64,000 nucleotides of DNA from Suillus spraguei (lineage: Eukaryota > Basidiomycota > Agaricomycetes > Boletales > Suillaceae). The DNA is taken from contig JABCPU010000040.1 in NCBI GenBank assembly GCA_016800925.1, forward strand, positions 62,001 through 126,000, given 5' to 3'. Shown here piece by piece: positions 11,716 to 23,447 of this stretch; the first letter of the stretch is position 1, and the number at the start of each line of letters is the position of its first letter. Under the pieces are notes generated by a model, which was given only the letters and a program-made list of their open reading frames with translations, was not told the DNA's origin and did not search any database. Position numbers and translations under genes: made by a program.

Positions 11716-12998
11716 CGGTGTTATAATATGTACATCACATTCACATTGATGTCCTCGTATTATCTAATAGTGTTTTCTGCTATTGTGGATAGCAACTTTT
11801 GATGCCTCGCAAGTTCTAATTCGTCTGAAGGGATAAGTCGATTCCCATATCAGTTGGTCAGAACGGTCACTAGCCTGGACGAGATCGGCGTGACGTGAAC
11901 TTACAGATCAACCAAGTACATTTCATGCATGTACTCTGGGCATTGTGCGTACAACATCTCTCCACCACTCCGTTCTAGCCGTTCTCACGAAATCATCGTA
12001 AGAAAGATTCTGTATGACAATATATGCCCGTGGCATTGTTCGCTCCCGCATTCTGACCGTTATGTATATGCGTCAATTTCCGCTCATATGTTGTGCCTTG
12101 TATTTCCCTGTTCATGCCTCCTTTCGCAGTCGTCCAGAAACACTCGACCTGCACCCCATATGGCCACTCGACCATTCACTAGTTTGATCCCCCATAATCC
12201 TGTTTGTTTCATTTCCTGTACCGTATTTGGCTGACTCGTCTTGAGCAGGACGTCGATCGAGCGACTGTGAGTGAAACTGAGAATCTCGGCGAGCAAGATC
12301 ATGTCCAAGCCTTCCTTGCTGGTATAAAACATAGAAAAGACTTCAATGAGCACTACCGCCACAAATGCGCTGTGTGAACTCTTCCTCAGGAAGGGTAGCT
12401 ACGACCGAGTATGCGATTTTCTTCCACGCACTTCACGACACGACATTAGGTTTTGAAGCTTGCGGGGCGTACTTATCAGTTTTCTGATACCCTTGCGTCG
12501 CTAAAAGAGGGCTTTCTCAATGAAGCTGCCACGACGACCGCAGACGGCCAACCAAAACACCTATTTGGCGCAATCGGGATGCAAATCCAGAACGGTAAGC
12601 TGACTCAAACAGAGAAGTGAGAAAGGTAACTTATCTCAGTTTCAGATGAGATAGCTGCAGCGATCCACACCTATGATCTTCTTCTGCAGCCTCCGAATCC
12701 TCAGTTGAAGCAACGGTTATACTCACTTTCCTGTCCAGGTGCTCCGAGTTCAGATTTTGCTTAAGAAAGGGCTAAAGCTCGGGAGCTATTCGACCGTGCT
12801 ATCAAAGCTCTCGAGCAAGACAACTCTCGTATATCCAATGATCAAGTCCCACCATACACAATCAAAAATTGAGGTTCATAGACAGCAGACTGAGGGACAG
12901 GAGAAACCGAGAGAAAACAACTACGTAAGTGTCCGTGGTGTGTACCGAGAAGGAATAACTATGTACTAGGTGCCCATGGTTTGTATTCCTGACGTTCG
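11716..12998. other. Unassigned DNA with a short coding-like fragment
   Basis: About 11936-12080 is similar to 8690-8830. Around 12247-12378 one plus frame reads EQDHVQAFLAGIKHRKDFNE before a stop. About 12640-12725 (DEIAAAIHTYDLLLQPPNPQ) also looks coding-like, preceded by a possible acceptor. I do not recognise the family; these may be remains of one interrupted gene. Confidence 0.35.
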
Positions 12999-14482
12999 CT
13001 AATCCGCGTTGCATTGACACGTTTGCGATTCATGCAACAACAAAGACTGTGTCTCCTTCCCGTCATCCAGGTCCAGTAGTGTCTTAATGCGTCCATATGT
13101 AGTTGGTTTAGCTCCTTTTGGATGGTGGCAAGCCGCTAATGTGAAGATAATGGCGACGACGAAGAGACTGGACGCTAAATAAAATATCTGTGTATCCAAT
13201 CAGAATAGGTGGACAGTGCTGACTAAAGGCAAGCTCATTTCACCACTGAATGAAATAACGCCGGGGCTGGTGGAGGCGACGTATATCTCAACGGCGAGAC
13301 CAAATAACCAATCTGCTGGCGATATGGGTAAGTCAAGGTACATGGTACATCACAGAGGACATACGAAGGAATGGCTTGGCACAGAACAGCACGATGTGCA
13401 GCCAGTTGCATAGAAACAATGCATAAAACCAAGAACTGAAAGAAGAGTTGACACTACTGTTCGATCCTTGTTTTCCTCTTCTCCATATTGTCTCGTCTCT
13501 TACTACATCTGCAACAAGCTCTGCGCAGTGGAGCCCAAGTGTGACGCTACCTTGAGTAATTATCATGAGTGTATACATCGAGAGCCATGTTCCAAATGAA
13601 ATTCCCCTTCCTTGGCCTTCACCGGCAACGGCGACTGCCCCGACATTATCAAAGCCCGGGACGATCGCCCATGAACGACTCGGACCTTCTGGGGAAGAAG
13701 ATAGACCCAGAGGCCCCAGAACATACATGCGATGCCTAATCCCCATAAAAGATAAATTGCCACTCTCACCCCTTTGCGCGTATTCCATGCAGACGGCAGG
13801 GGTTGTATGGATTTCGTTGCATCTGGAGGCGTGCCAACACATGTGCAGGGGTCTGTAAAGAAATGATATTCCTTCAAACATTGAGGATGATGGATACGGC
13901 GAAGCGCTGGTATAGTATCGAAAGGGGAAGTGTTCCAGGTCGGGATATCTATTCCCCGCAGTGCAAAGAGTGAGATGCATGTTTGGAGAAAAATGGAGAT
14001 GCCAGGACGATAGCCGGAACTGCCAATATCCCACATAACTCGTCCAGACCTAAGTCTCGATAGATGAAAGAGCTGGACGAGTAGGAAATGATAAGCAAGA
14101 ACGTCATTAGCCCATTGATGAGGGCAGAGTTCATAGGCTTTGTGTCAGATCCGGTGAGGAGACGCAGATTCGAGTTGTATCTGGCACGACGTTCTTGAAA
14201 TAGTGCGAATCGCAATGTCCTGGAGTGCACTATCCCAGCACACTCCGTGCATGCGGTTACAATCAGATTCAATGCTAGGCTGGGTACTTCATGGGACACC
14301 CCGCACATGAAGTACAGCAGACCATAAAAGTCGCTCCCATTCGATATCATCAATATAGAAAAACCACCAGCGAAAAAAAACAAGGCTAGCAAGAATGGAG
14401 AAAACGGACCCAAAAATTACGAGCCTCCGAATGGATGAGCCCTTGTCAAAGGATCATCCCTGGAGGTATCGTCGTCAGACAT
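12999..14482 (-). pseudogene. Multipass membrane protein of an agaricomycete hypothetical family, damaged
   Basis: Read leftward from the ATG at 14482 (MSDDDTSRDDPLTRAHPFGG). Hydrophobic blocks follow: FLLALFFFAGGFSILMIS, then ALINGLMTFLLIISYSSSSF, then ILAVPAIVLASPFF. Downstream are VAIYLLWGLGIACMFWGLWV, then LGLHCAELVADVVRDETIWR near 13500, WLFGLAVEIYVAS near 13300 and a final FYLASSLFVVAIIFTLAAC with KPTTYGRIKTLLDL near the end. The GLHCAEL and P-TYGR-TL patterns recall a multipass family of unknown function common in agaricomycetes (from memory). There is an in-frame TAA right after HPFGGS, and the reading frame changes near 13950 and 13600; some changes may be introns, but the TAA is not easily spliced out. 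Probably a pseudogene. Confidence 0.6.
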
Positions 14483-15780
14483 GTTGTGATTAGTAGCTGT
14501 AAATGATTCTTGTCCATTAAATGCATAACAGACTCTGGTGGGAAGACAGCGTACGTATTTTTACTTACTCATGATAATCCACGGGCGAAGGGGGCGAGAT
14601 AATAAGTATGCTTGACCTTCCAATGATGATGGAAATTCGACATCATCGGAAGGGCCAAGCATACCATTGAACTTTGGCTTACAAGAATTCCCATAATCAA
14701 GCATACGTTAATACTAATCTAGACAGGTAAAACACTTATTTATAATCTCCGTTAGCCTCCTAAGTCTAGGGTTGGAGGTAAGCGCGACGAAGGGCACACG
14801 CGGCGATCACTATCAATTGTTTGTAACTGAGAATCTCCTCGCCTTTGGCAATTCTTACAGTTGCAGGCGCTGACGAAGCCTCGGCGGACGTCCGGTCAGG
14901 GCGCACCCCAGTATATGGCACGAGCCTTGCACGAGGACTTACCCGCTAAAGCAGCTATTCTGTGCCGGGATGTTGGAGAGGGGATGCCAAGTTTCAATAT
15001 CAATTTTATGCAACCTCGTGCGGGTGTACTGGTGACGTTTCAGTGGCGATGTGATAAGCTTTAGTCAGACATACATCATCTGGAGTATGTCGATAGCAAG
15101 TAGCTCTTGTGTCTGTGTGTGATTGTCCTTCAGCCAAGGTTCGACAAATGCAGATGAACTCAGCGCTGACACTTGTCCGTATTATGTGGTCTTTAACTCT
15201 AATGAAGGGCGTGACACAGAGACTAGTATTACCGAGCGGAATATGATTTGCATGAACAAGACACGTTATGTGGGTTTCTTGTCCTTATTGCGGAGTTTTC
15301 TTGATATTGCAGTCGTGACTTTTTTTGGCCCATCTATTCTTCATATACTTATTGTAGTTCTATTTTTGTCGTCAAACGGCTGACAGCTTAGAGTACGTAG
15401 AGCTCGCTTCAGTTTTCTACATGCTGCAACAATAAAACCAACTTTCTGGGCAACTTATGTGACGTAGTAATGATTCTCTATACGATGTTTCGAATCCCGA
15501 CTCCATGAATGTGGGATACCTAAACAGGAAAGTCGTCAGGAACATATGTTACGAGCCTTATAATATTGATATTTGGAGTTTACGTAGGATACGTAGGGAG
15601 AATAGAGGGGCGAAGACAATGGAGGTAAGATGAAGAGTGAAACAGCGTCGCAATGGTAGCTATTGTTTCAGGGTGTGGTCATGATAGCTTGCTACAGGCC
15701 TACGAAGGTCCAGTGTGACAAGGCTAATTCAGTCAATGCATAAAACATTCACAATGACCTCAACTTGTTCCACTGTCCAC
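14483..15780. other. Intergenic DNA, includes a long hairpin
   Basis: No convincing gene. ORFs at 14861-15064 and 15123-15383 show no domain. A hairpin lies at 14606-14664: the left arm GTATGCTTGACCTTCCAATG continues to 14628, the right arm is 14641-14664 and the loop is 12 bases. It sits upstream of the damaged membrane-protein gene. Confidence 0.4.
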
Positions 15781-15812
15781 ATTCGACTAAAATAAATTGT
15801 GGACGTGAACCA

Positions 15813-15822
15813 GGTATATAAA
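15813..15822 (+). promoter_or_regulatory. TATA-type promoter without an obvious downstream ORF
   Basis: GGTATATAAAGCG is followed within 40-90 bases by a pyrimidine-rich stretch (CCCTTCATCTCTTACTTTTACC), the usual layout of a fungal core promoter. No long ORF follows; instead two inverted repeats lie at 15987-16041 and 16054-16100. A non-coding transcript or a lost gene are both possible. Confidence 0.35.
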
Positions 15823-15986
15823 GCGCAAGCATCCCCTCTGCATCGTTATCACCCTTCATCTCTTACTTTTACCTCGGTCAACTTAGACTAGTAACCTGGT
15901 CCTCAACGAGAACGGACTGAATCTCTGAGGTACATCCTGTGCTGTGCTGGATATTATACAGGACGTTCAGAAGTTAGAACTCCTAT

Positions 15987-16100
15987 CATCGTCTGCCAAA
16001 CGAGCCGAACGGGATTCATTCAGTTCGTCTCGCAGACGATGCTCCTCTCAAAGCCAGGTGGATACTCAGCAATGAGCTTCTTTGCCGAGTATCCACCTGG
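15987..16100 (+). repeat. Two consecutive hairpins
   Basis: Hairpin one pairs CATCGTCTGC (15987-15996) with GCAGACGATG (16032-16041), with partial pairing further in. Hairpin two pairs CCAGGTGGATACTC (16054-16067) with GAGTATCCACCTGG (16087-16100), a perfect 14-bp stem with a 19-base loop. Both lie about 170-290 bases downstream of the TATA box. Confidence 0.6.
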
Positions 16101-17500
16101 GTGATGAGGGATGTATGGCATAATAACCCTGTGCATTCTCCGCATGATAGAATATTCATAATTTAGTCAACCCCGAAGACACTGGCTCCGACTCAACTTG
16201 AAGTGAAGCATTTCAACCTCATACAGGTTATATGTGATGATTTAAGGTCAACCGAGGTTCGCCGCGTCTCCCGTCAAATTCGCAATGAGTGATTCTGCGG
16301 GAATTTTTTTAACGTTCCTACCAACTTTAAAGTTGAGGTCAAGAACAGAAATGTAGCAAAGTTGAAAGTGGACTTTCAATTGATGTATATGGCCTATGAG
16401 GCTGAAACGCCGCGCTTCTCGTTGGGAGCTGTGGGCCATGAAATGTCTTCGTGGTATCACCCCTTCGTGGGCAACTAATGTAGCCAATTAAGTCACGATT
16501 TGTCCGGCCTGTTTGTCTTTCAACTCTGCTTTCGAACACGAGATGAAATATCAAGTACCGTGACGAAACTTGAAGTAAACACATTCACCCGCTCCTTGCA
16601 GAGTACCCGACAATTACTGATCAGCCGAAATGTTTCCTATGCTACGCACTGCTGGTTGAAATATGCCGCAAAGCAATTGACATCATACTGGTTGCTGAAT
16701 CCCAGTCGTACACAAACTTGGCGAGATATTCTCGAACGCTAAGCGTGATGACAACAGACTCCTGTATATGTTGCAGAGCTACGCTTGAGGTAATTAGTAA
16801 TCGGCGGCTTCGCAGTGACACTGATATGCACCCCCCTTATATCACCCAGCAACCCTCATGCACAAGATTAGGGACATGAATATAAAGCAATGATTATTTT
16901 ATGTACGTTGGCTGTACGAATCGTATACTCACCTCATGACCCTGCCACAGCTGTGCACTGAGGTTGCGATGGCGGCCACGAGGTCCATTGTTTGCATGCT
17001 GATACGAGGTGGCAGTTAGCCTGACAGTTTTATATGTCAGTGTCTTCTTGATATCAAGTAAATGACAAATACTTGTGACAGAATGTCCGCGTCAGCGCAA
17101 AACAGGTATGCGAGCTTTCAGATCTAGTGAGACAGTACTAGTGCGTGTTTGAGCGATTGTGAGCCAAACACTTACGGGTCCTACTTCGGATGTTTCCGAG
17201 AGGCGAATTCAACACCTACTTTTGCTTTTCCGCATAGTTATGCCATAAGACTACTGGCCCCTGGGCCATCATCGAAATAGTCTGCTACACCGTCCCGAAG
17301 GCATTGTGCACGAGCGTCCTTAAAAAGGTTTCTTCGTGAGTAACCCACTCTGGGTTTCTATCGATGCCGTCTATCTGCTATGACTACCACTCTTGTGGCA
17401 CAAGAATGGAGGATAGACAGCAATCTTGGCTCCTGCAATTTTTGTCATTCTGCCAAATACCGTTCTGCTGTTTTTTTTTTGGCAGAACTCGCCCAAAAAT
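16101..17500. other. Intergenic DNA, nothing assigned
   Basis: ORFs near 16248-16742 on both strands show no domain that I recognise. I see no repeats or RNA genes here that I can support. Confidence 0.4.
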
Positions 17501-17509
17501 ATTTTTGTT

Positions 17510-18580
17510 CCATACACTATGTCTATGGCATCGCTCTGTCGCGAAATGACCGGCTCCTTGTGAGTACATCGGGGATCAAAAGGCGCGCCTGTGGAATCTC
17601 GATACAAAACGCCTAGTTCGTCCACCTTTCCAGCACGAACATATTGTGACCAGTGCAGCCTTTTCCACTGACGGAACGCTGCTATCCACGGGTTGTGCTG
17701 ATGAAAATACGTATGTGTGGAACATGTATGCCATCCTCCCAGCAACTTGTCTAGAAAAGCTCCTATCTATACCAGATGTGACTGTTCACATATCAGCCAC
17801 CGTCTCACTGACAATACTGATATCCAGTCGTTCACTATCAATTAGACACCAAAAGTCGAACTCCGGGTCACACGGAATGTGTATGCGTCATCTCATGACT
17901 ACGAGTCTTCGCAGGACATAAAAGACAAATCATTTTTAGAGGTACGTGATGTGTCCATTGACCTCGTCAACGATAAGAATGTCGATTTACAGGCTGATGC
18001 CACGAGTTCCCCTCACCCGCTCGGAGGTGCTGATGACCTTCCACTAGGTTTTTTTTGGAGCCGACGCTCATGTACGCCACAACATTTATATCAATAATTT
18101 TTTGTCTTGACCTATCATTCTCAGTCTTCCGCAAGATCTGGTACCCGTCCTGCACTCCTTGATCGCCTTTCCTGGTTCCCTAGCCGCTCCTCGCACAATG
18201 AAGGATTGAAAATTCGGAGTCACGTTCACGTGCGCTCCTCAGTCGCTTATCTTCCTTCGCTGTCCGTTGAACACTGATGGAGCATCTGAACTTCCGCAAT
18301 CCATAACGCTTGCGCGATCAAGTCCACAGGTGCTCCTAGGTCACTGGTCCTTACTCTTGCCCCACTCTTAACTCCACACCGACGAAATCACCGAGCCTCA
18401 GCAATCACAAACACCTTTAGAGTCACGTCCAGGTGCACTTATGGGTCGCCTCTTCCGCTCTCCACGCTGATGAAACATCAAAACTCTATGGACAAGGCAA
18501 ACCACCTCTTATGGTTGCAGTCCTCAGGTTATCGAAATTGTCGCACAACGTGACAAGCAGGCGTTGAAGGACATCTCAGA
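17510..18580 (+). pseudogene. N-terminally truncated WD40 relic (copy 4)
   Basis: Only the last two WD repeats remain. ALSRNDRLLVSTS near 17530 equals the LFRNDHLLASTSWD blade of the intact gene, with a frameshift and loss of the TSWDGTARLW core. AAFSTDGTLLSTGCADENTY at 17656-17715 is followed by VWNMYAIL. The Pro-rich segment (about 17990-18060, DDLPLGFFW) and the low-complexity segment (about 18130-18560) follow. The basic Trp-rich tail is not visible after 18580. Confidence 0.7.
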
Positions 18581-18775
18581 ACTATGTCAGCTATTGGCCA
18601 TGCCGCGCAGCTATCCATTACGCCTGTCAAAGATGTGGAAGTTCCAATGTGCTTGGATCGGCATCAACCTGTGTGGCTGCCGCGTGTGTGAGATGCTAGA
18701 TAAAATTAAAGTTGGATAAATTGCTGACGGATTTCTGTCGCCAGAATATTTTTCAGTACAATATGACCAAATCTA

Positions 18776-20375
18776 TCAAGCCTGATAATTAAAGTCAATC
18801 CATGCTGGTATGCCGTCAAATACTTCCTCCAGTGTGAAGGATGATGCCTGCTCGGAAGTCAGGATATGGTCTTGCGCTACACGTGCCGACGTGCTGCCTC
18901 CAGGACCTGCGAGAAACATAAGGACCTGACGCTGGTAGCATGAGTGCATGACGCTTACCAGACGAATTAAACTCCGCGTAAAAAGTGGTGTCTGGAATGC
19001 TGCTTCCGCTGCCATAAAAAATGAGCGATCAGTGTCGTCCTTCTACAATAGTACTTACCCAGACCAGGGAATGAAACCTTCAGGCAGAACACTCTCGTCC
19101 ATGTAGGTGTTTAAGTACACAGTAATGGCCAGGTCATTCCATGGGCGTCCTAGAGGCAATCCAGGTTAGCATTACAGTTAAAATATGCGTTTCATTTCTT
19201 GGCTTACCGAGATAGCAGCCAGCTATAGCGGTGGTAGCATTAGCATCCGGGGACTGAATTTAAAATCAAAATAGTCATTGACAAAAAACATGAACACCAG
19301 ACCAGAAAACTGACCCGAATGATTTGGGAATCGGCAATGTATGCCCCATTTTTGGTGCCACTTGTACCTTGCCAGGCTGTGATACCACCAGAAACTCTGT
19401 TGGCTAATATTACGTTCTGGAACCAGCTATTCCAAAAGTTACTCGGGAAATTTTATATGCATTAATACACACTCACGCCAAGCCAAATCCGAAAATATCT
19501 GTGTGCCAAAATCAGCAACCGCAACCTGGCTGTTCCGAGAGAACGTAGCTTACAATCAGCTTGACCGTATATTATACTGTCAACGACATATGTGTATGCA
19601 CCGCTGCTGGTCAACCACGTATCTTGATAGCTGGCGAAGGTACAGCCATAAAAGGAAGCATTTGCATAGCTGATGGCGGTGACGAGGGCTTGAGAAATTG
19701 CGTAGTTGGCCTAGACCGGGTGAGATTGTACATATGTATAGTGGCAAGACATTGACGCTTACAGCGCGATTTTCAAAGTCGATATTGTACGCTCTGAAGT
19801 CAGTGTTACCAAAACTCTCTCCAGAGGAAGGTGAAATAATGAGAGTCGCGGTATCCGGGTCGCTCACTCCAGGTTTGACATATAAATCGTCCCAAATGTG
19901 AACAATGTTGCGCTGAGAAGCATTCCCCGCTGAATCGTAAGCAGTGGAAGGATCAAGTTGACCCTACACAAGAAATATCTTGGGTGATTGAATGTCACGT
20001 CTGAGAAAGTGATGATTACCAGAAGAGTGAGCGGTGCGGACCGCCCAACATTGACCCTTTCAAGTATTCTCCTTCTCCAATCAGAATTACAGCGTCGCCC
20101 GTCTGTGGCCTGGGGGAATATCAAGACGGGAGACAAGGAAAAGTTTCCGGCAGTTACTCACAGGGAATCTATAGCAGCTTGGACACTTTGAAAATTTGCC
20201 CTGCTATCTGTGGGTGACACATACAGGGTTCCTTCTGGGCATCCAGTTAACGGAGAGGTTTCCGCACTCTCTTGCAGTTGGCACGCCACATATTCGGGGG
20301 AGAGTGCTTGAATTTGCACAACCAAGCTGCCTAAAATGCAACAAGGCCTGTGAGGTGCGTCAAATACGGTCTCAT
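18776..20375 (-). pseudogene. Pectin methylesterase (carbohydrate esterase family 8), two single-base frameshifts
   Basis: Hydrolyses methyl esters of pectin in plant cell walls; family members are secreted. Exons read leftward from ATG at 20375. The signal peptide begins MRPYLTHLTGLVAF. Next come FQSVQAAIDSL, VILIGEGEY, FGNTDFRAYNIDFENRA, FASYQDTWLTSSGAYTYVVD, GQADYIFGFGLA, SWFQNVILANRVSGGITAW, then GRPWNDLAITVYLNTYMDES and RVAQDHILTSEQASSFTLEE before a TGA at 18776-18778. Family catalytic elements are present: Gln-Asp of YQDT, Asp of ADYIFG, and Arg/Trp of GRPW. Introns are short GT...AG. One base appears missing in the T-run of the signal peptide (near 20335) and another in exon 2 (near 20064). 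Outside these the coding is clean, so this is either a very young pseudogene or a good gene with consensus errors. Confidence 0.85.
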
Positions 20376-21040
20376 CTGTGTGGCGCGGGGGGTTAATGGG
20401 TCATCTAGTACCATCGTCTGTTAGACTTATATACTGTGAAGTCTCATCACGAGAATCCCACATGCATTTCTAGGCTAGCGACGTCGGATGCGGAGAGGTA
20501 GCAATCCGTATAATCCGTATCAGAAGTTCAAAACAAATATATAAGGTTGATGATCCTTGAAGTCGCTGCAACCGTAGTACACCAACTGCGCGTGGGAGAC
20601 TATCTAGCAAGTCACTCTCCGAGACGTCCGAGTCCCTGTTGAATGGGTCGGCAAAGGTTCTGCCTGAGCTCGACCGCGGGCACGGTCTAATACGTTGTCG
20701 CGGTACGTAACGGCTATTGAGGAGGGCTGGAAATAATAATCATAATGATACTAGTATCATGGCCACATACGACGGTCAGCGACCTCCTCCTTCATTAGCG
20801 GGCATTGGAAATTAGGTTGATAGTAAACCCAAACCCCTGACTACAGTGAGCCTGCAAAACATTGACACGTGAAACTCACCGCATGAAGATCCATATTTCC
20901 AACTAATGTGTAGTCACGACGCCATGAGTCCCACTATCAGGAGAGACACGGAACACGTCAGCAAAGTGACAAGTGGGATAATCCTGCTCCTTCCAACGGA
21001 GCGCGCACATGGCGTCGACACAAATTGCTCCGTCCTTACA
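20376..21040. other. Intergenic DNA upstream of the pectin methylesterase
   Basis: Probable promoter region of the leftward esterase gene, then unassigned sequence. No ORF with a recognisable domain. Confidence 0.4.
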
Positions 21041-21240
21041 ATATGTAGATGTATCCGATTTCCGAGGTCTGATAGCCACGAAGGCATTGTATGTTTCTCT
21101 ACCGCGAGAAAAGGCTAGTGACAAGGCTAAACGCGTCAAGAACCCTACTACGTGGGGGGTTCGTGTGGTGTTGTTTCTCTGCTCAGTGCTGCGCCGTTTC
21201 TCCTTGCACCTACGATACTCCAAGTCATGGTAGAAAACCA
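21040..21240 (+). pseudogene. WD40-family tail exon relic (copy 5)
   Basis: A plus-strand reading gives LPREKASDKAKRVKNP then TTWGVRVVLFLCS, clearly the basic/hydrophobic tail of the WD40 genes at 403 and 3902. No propeller sequence lies nearby, so only the 3' exon was kept or copied. Confidence 0.7.
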
Positions 21241-21959
21241 TGCAAATCCCGAGGTGACAGAGTGGTGGGAAGTACCCGTATCTGGTTCTAATCCGACGTA
21301 GGATCACTGGTTCTTGCAGAGTCTGAATGTGTAATTCTAGTACTATTCCGACAACTGAATTATATTTGTTTGTAGTGTCCACATGTCTGATTTCAGTCTG
21401 AATACTATCATAATTGTATCGGATTAGCATCTGAATACGAATACGAAGCTATCATATGACTATATGCTCTCCTATGGATCTGCCCCGCTCCCGGACGTTT
21501 TCAGTCGTTGCCCTCACCACCACAATGTACGGCTCACATTTCAACTTTCTAGAAGAGAGGAAGTGCGTGCCACATAACACATGCGTGATATGAAAACACG
21601 CACCTTCTGACGAGGCAATGAGAAATGTTTGATTTAGCTATTCACCTGGGAAGATAACATCACATACCGTGTGATGGCGAAACGTGACTTGGTTGGGTTG
21701 GGCCGTCGCAGAGAAACTCATTCTGGCGTTGTCAAGGTCAAAACAAAAAGTGAACATTTCAATAGACAACATAAGTTACACACCGTATGAGAATGGGCCG
21801 TCGCCAAAGCACCACCAGCATTGAAATCGCGCACTTCCTCGTTGTTGGACAGCGAGAGACTGTGACAAGCAGCCAACATCAGGCAAGCGAGCCAAAAGAC
21901 AAGAACACGGGAAATGGAAATGAAATAGCTAGCCAGACGATAGCCGGACTTCGGCGTCA

Positions 21960-22740
21960 CCTTGCGATGGTCTTCAGGACATGAAGGAATTCACGAAAAT
22001 GAAAAAATTGGCAGCCATGAGTAGAACGAATAATAACGAACGACAGAACCTACCCCGATATCTCACACACGGCATACTCCCACTCAGCATCTCCGCTCTA
22101 AAGCAAGCACACTCCAAGAGACCCACTCCAGATGGAAAATACTGTGGGCCAAGTCCCCGAGATATGAACGTTTCCAAGGACTAGACCCGAACGTCATTAA
22201 CCGATCCTTCACATACTCTGAGAGCGGGACGCAACAAGAGCGCCATCAGGATTGGGTATTAAGCGAGCCAAAAGATGAGAACACGCACTGGTTGAGAGTA
22301 GGATGTGACCAGCGCATCATCAGGGTGAGTAAGTGAGGCAACAGACGAGAAATGCACTGCCTGAGAGCGGGCCAAAGCATACTCAGGGTTGGGCAAGCAA
22401 GCTAACAGACGAGAAACGCACTGCCTGAGAGCGGGACGCGGTCAGAGCATCGTCAGCGTCGAGTAAGCGAGCCAAAAGACAAGAACAGCTTACTACAGGG
22501 CCCGGCTTCGTCGCTCCGAAGGTCGAATGCGAAGGCAACTCTAGGTTGATGGCGAAGAGGGTGCTCTCGTCTGATGTGTGTTTGAGTGGAAGATGGAATT
22601 AGAGAAATATTCACCTTCAAATAAGCAGAGTGTATTCAGACGGTCGAGAACACCATATTGATACACGGGCTGATTTGTGTTGGGACAGTATACATTTCAC
22701 GAGCAAATGAAAGTCATCAGGAAATTTCGAAAATGTCCTG
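21960..22740. repeat. Dispersed repeat, copy A, with internal tandem subrepeats
   Basis: Closely matches 46725-47540. Both hold GTAGAACGAAYAATAACGAA, the CACGGCAYACTCCCACTCAG block and the ending CATCAGGAAATT. Inside (about 22200-22490) a subunit of roughly 70-80 bases recurs about four times, built on GAGAGCGGGACGC, CATCAGGGT, GAGTAAGCGAGCCAA and AAAGACRAGAACA. The minus strand contains a hydrophobic fragment (SLLFVLLMAANF), but I do not recognise an element type. Confidence 0.7.
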
Positions 22741-23447
22741 AAAATGTTCTGTTTGCAACTATATTTTGCTACACGTCCGAGTCTGATTTACGTCGGATTA
22801 TGAGCTAGATACGTTTTGCCTCTGATTATTCTTCCTGTCTCCCTCGGAATATCATCTGACTAATTTCTCGTTTCCGCAATGATTTATACAATTATCATAA
22901 CATATTTTCAGGAAAACACTACAGAATTTATGGTAGACTGAGCTGAGACAATAGCAAACCTTTCTCAGTCAAACAAGAAGATGATTTCAATATGGATGTC
23001 CCTCAATATATCACTGGGCCACAACAAAATATGCGAGTCCGCTGCTACTATCCTGAAGGACACCCTCGCTTCACCAAAACTCCTCTGCCTGCTGCCGGCA
23101 AGCACGTCGTTGTGGATCCATGACTCGTGAAAGTGAGAAGTTGCACACCCTCGCGTTCACAATTCCAGCATCGACAAACCTTATGTGATGATTAAGTCAA
23201 GTACGCACCAGATACATGCACCCACGTCAGGAAGAGAGCAGTCAAACTCATCTTCGATTGGACTGCGCGTCTAAACGGTCGGCTGGAACAGCGGTCTGAC
23301 GGCGGACATCCTCACGTGAGGGCATTCGCGAGTTCAGACAGGGGCCCTTTAGACTAGCACCATGTACAAAGCAAAACTTTCGCTTCATCGAGGCTCAGGT
23401 CAAGACGTAGTCAGGGAAAATATTAGATTTCACCCTGAAGATGGTGA
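22741..23447. other. Intergenic DNA
   Basis: No gene recognised. A plus-strand ORF that begins at 23362 overlaps the 3' end of the SQS1-like gene and is an antisense shadow. Confidence 0.4.

Noticed and set aside
12999..14482. GPCR call for the multipass membrane protein
   Set aside because: Helix count and the GLHCAEL and P-TYGR motifs do not fit a receptor family that I can name; left as unknown.
15470..15520. Possible tRNA T arm (GTTTCGAATCCC)
   Set aside because: No matching A box or stems upstream; a chance B-box match.
21250..21310. Possible isolated tRNA gene (GTGACAGAGTGGT and GGTTCTAATCC)
   Set aside because: A-box and B-box-like words are present but only about 27 bases separate them, with no acceptor or anticodon stem.
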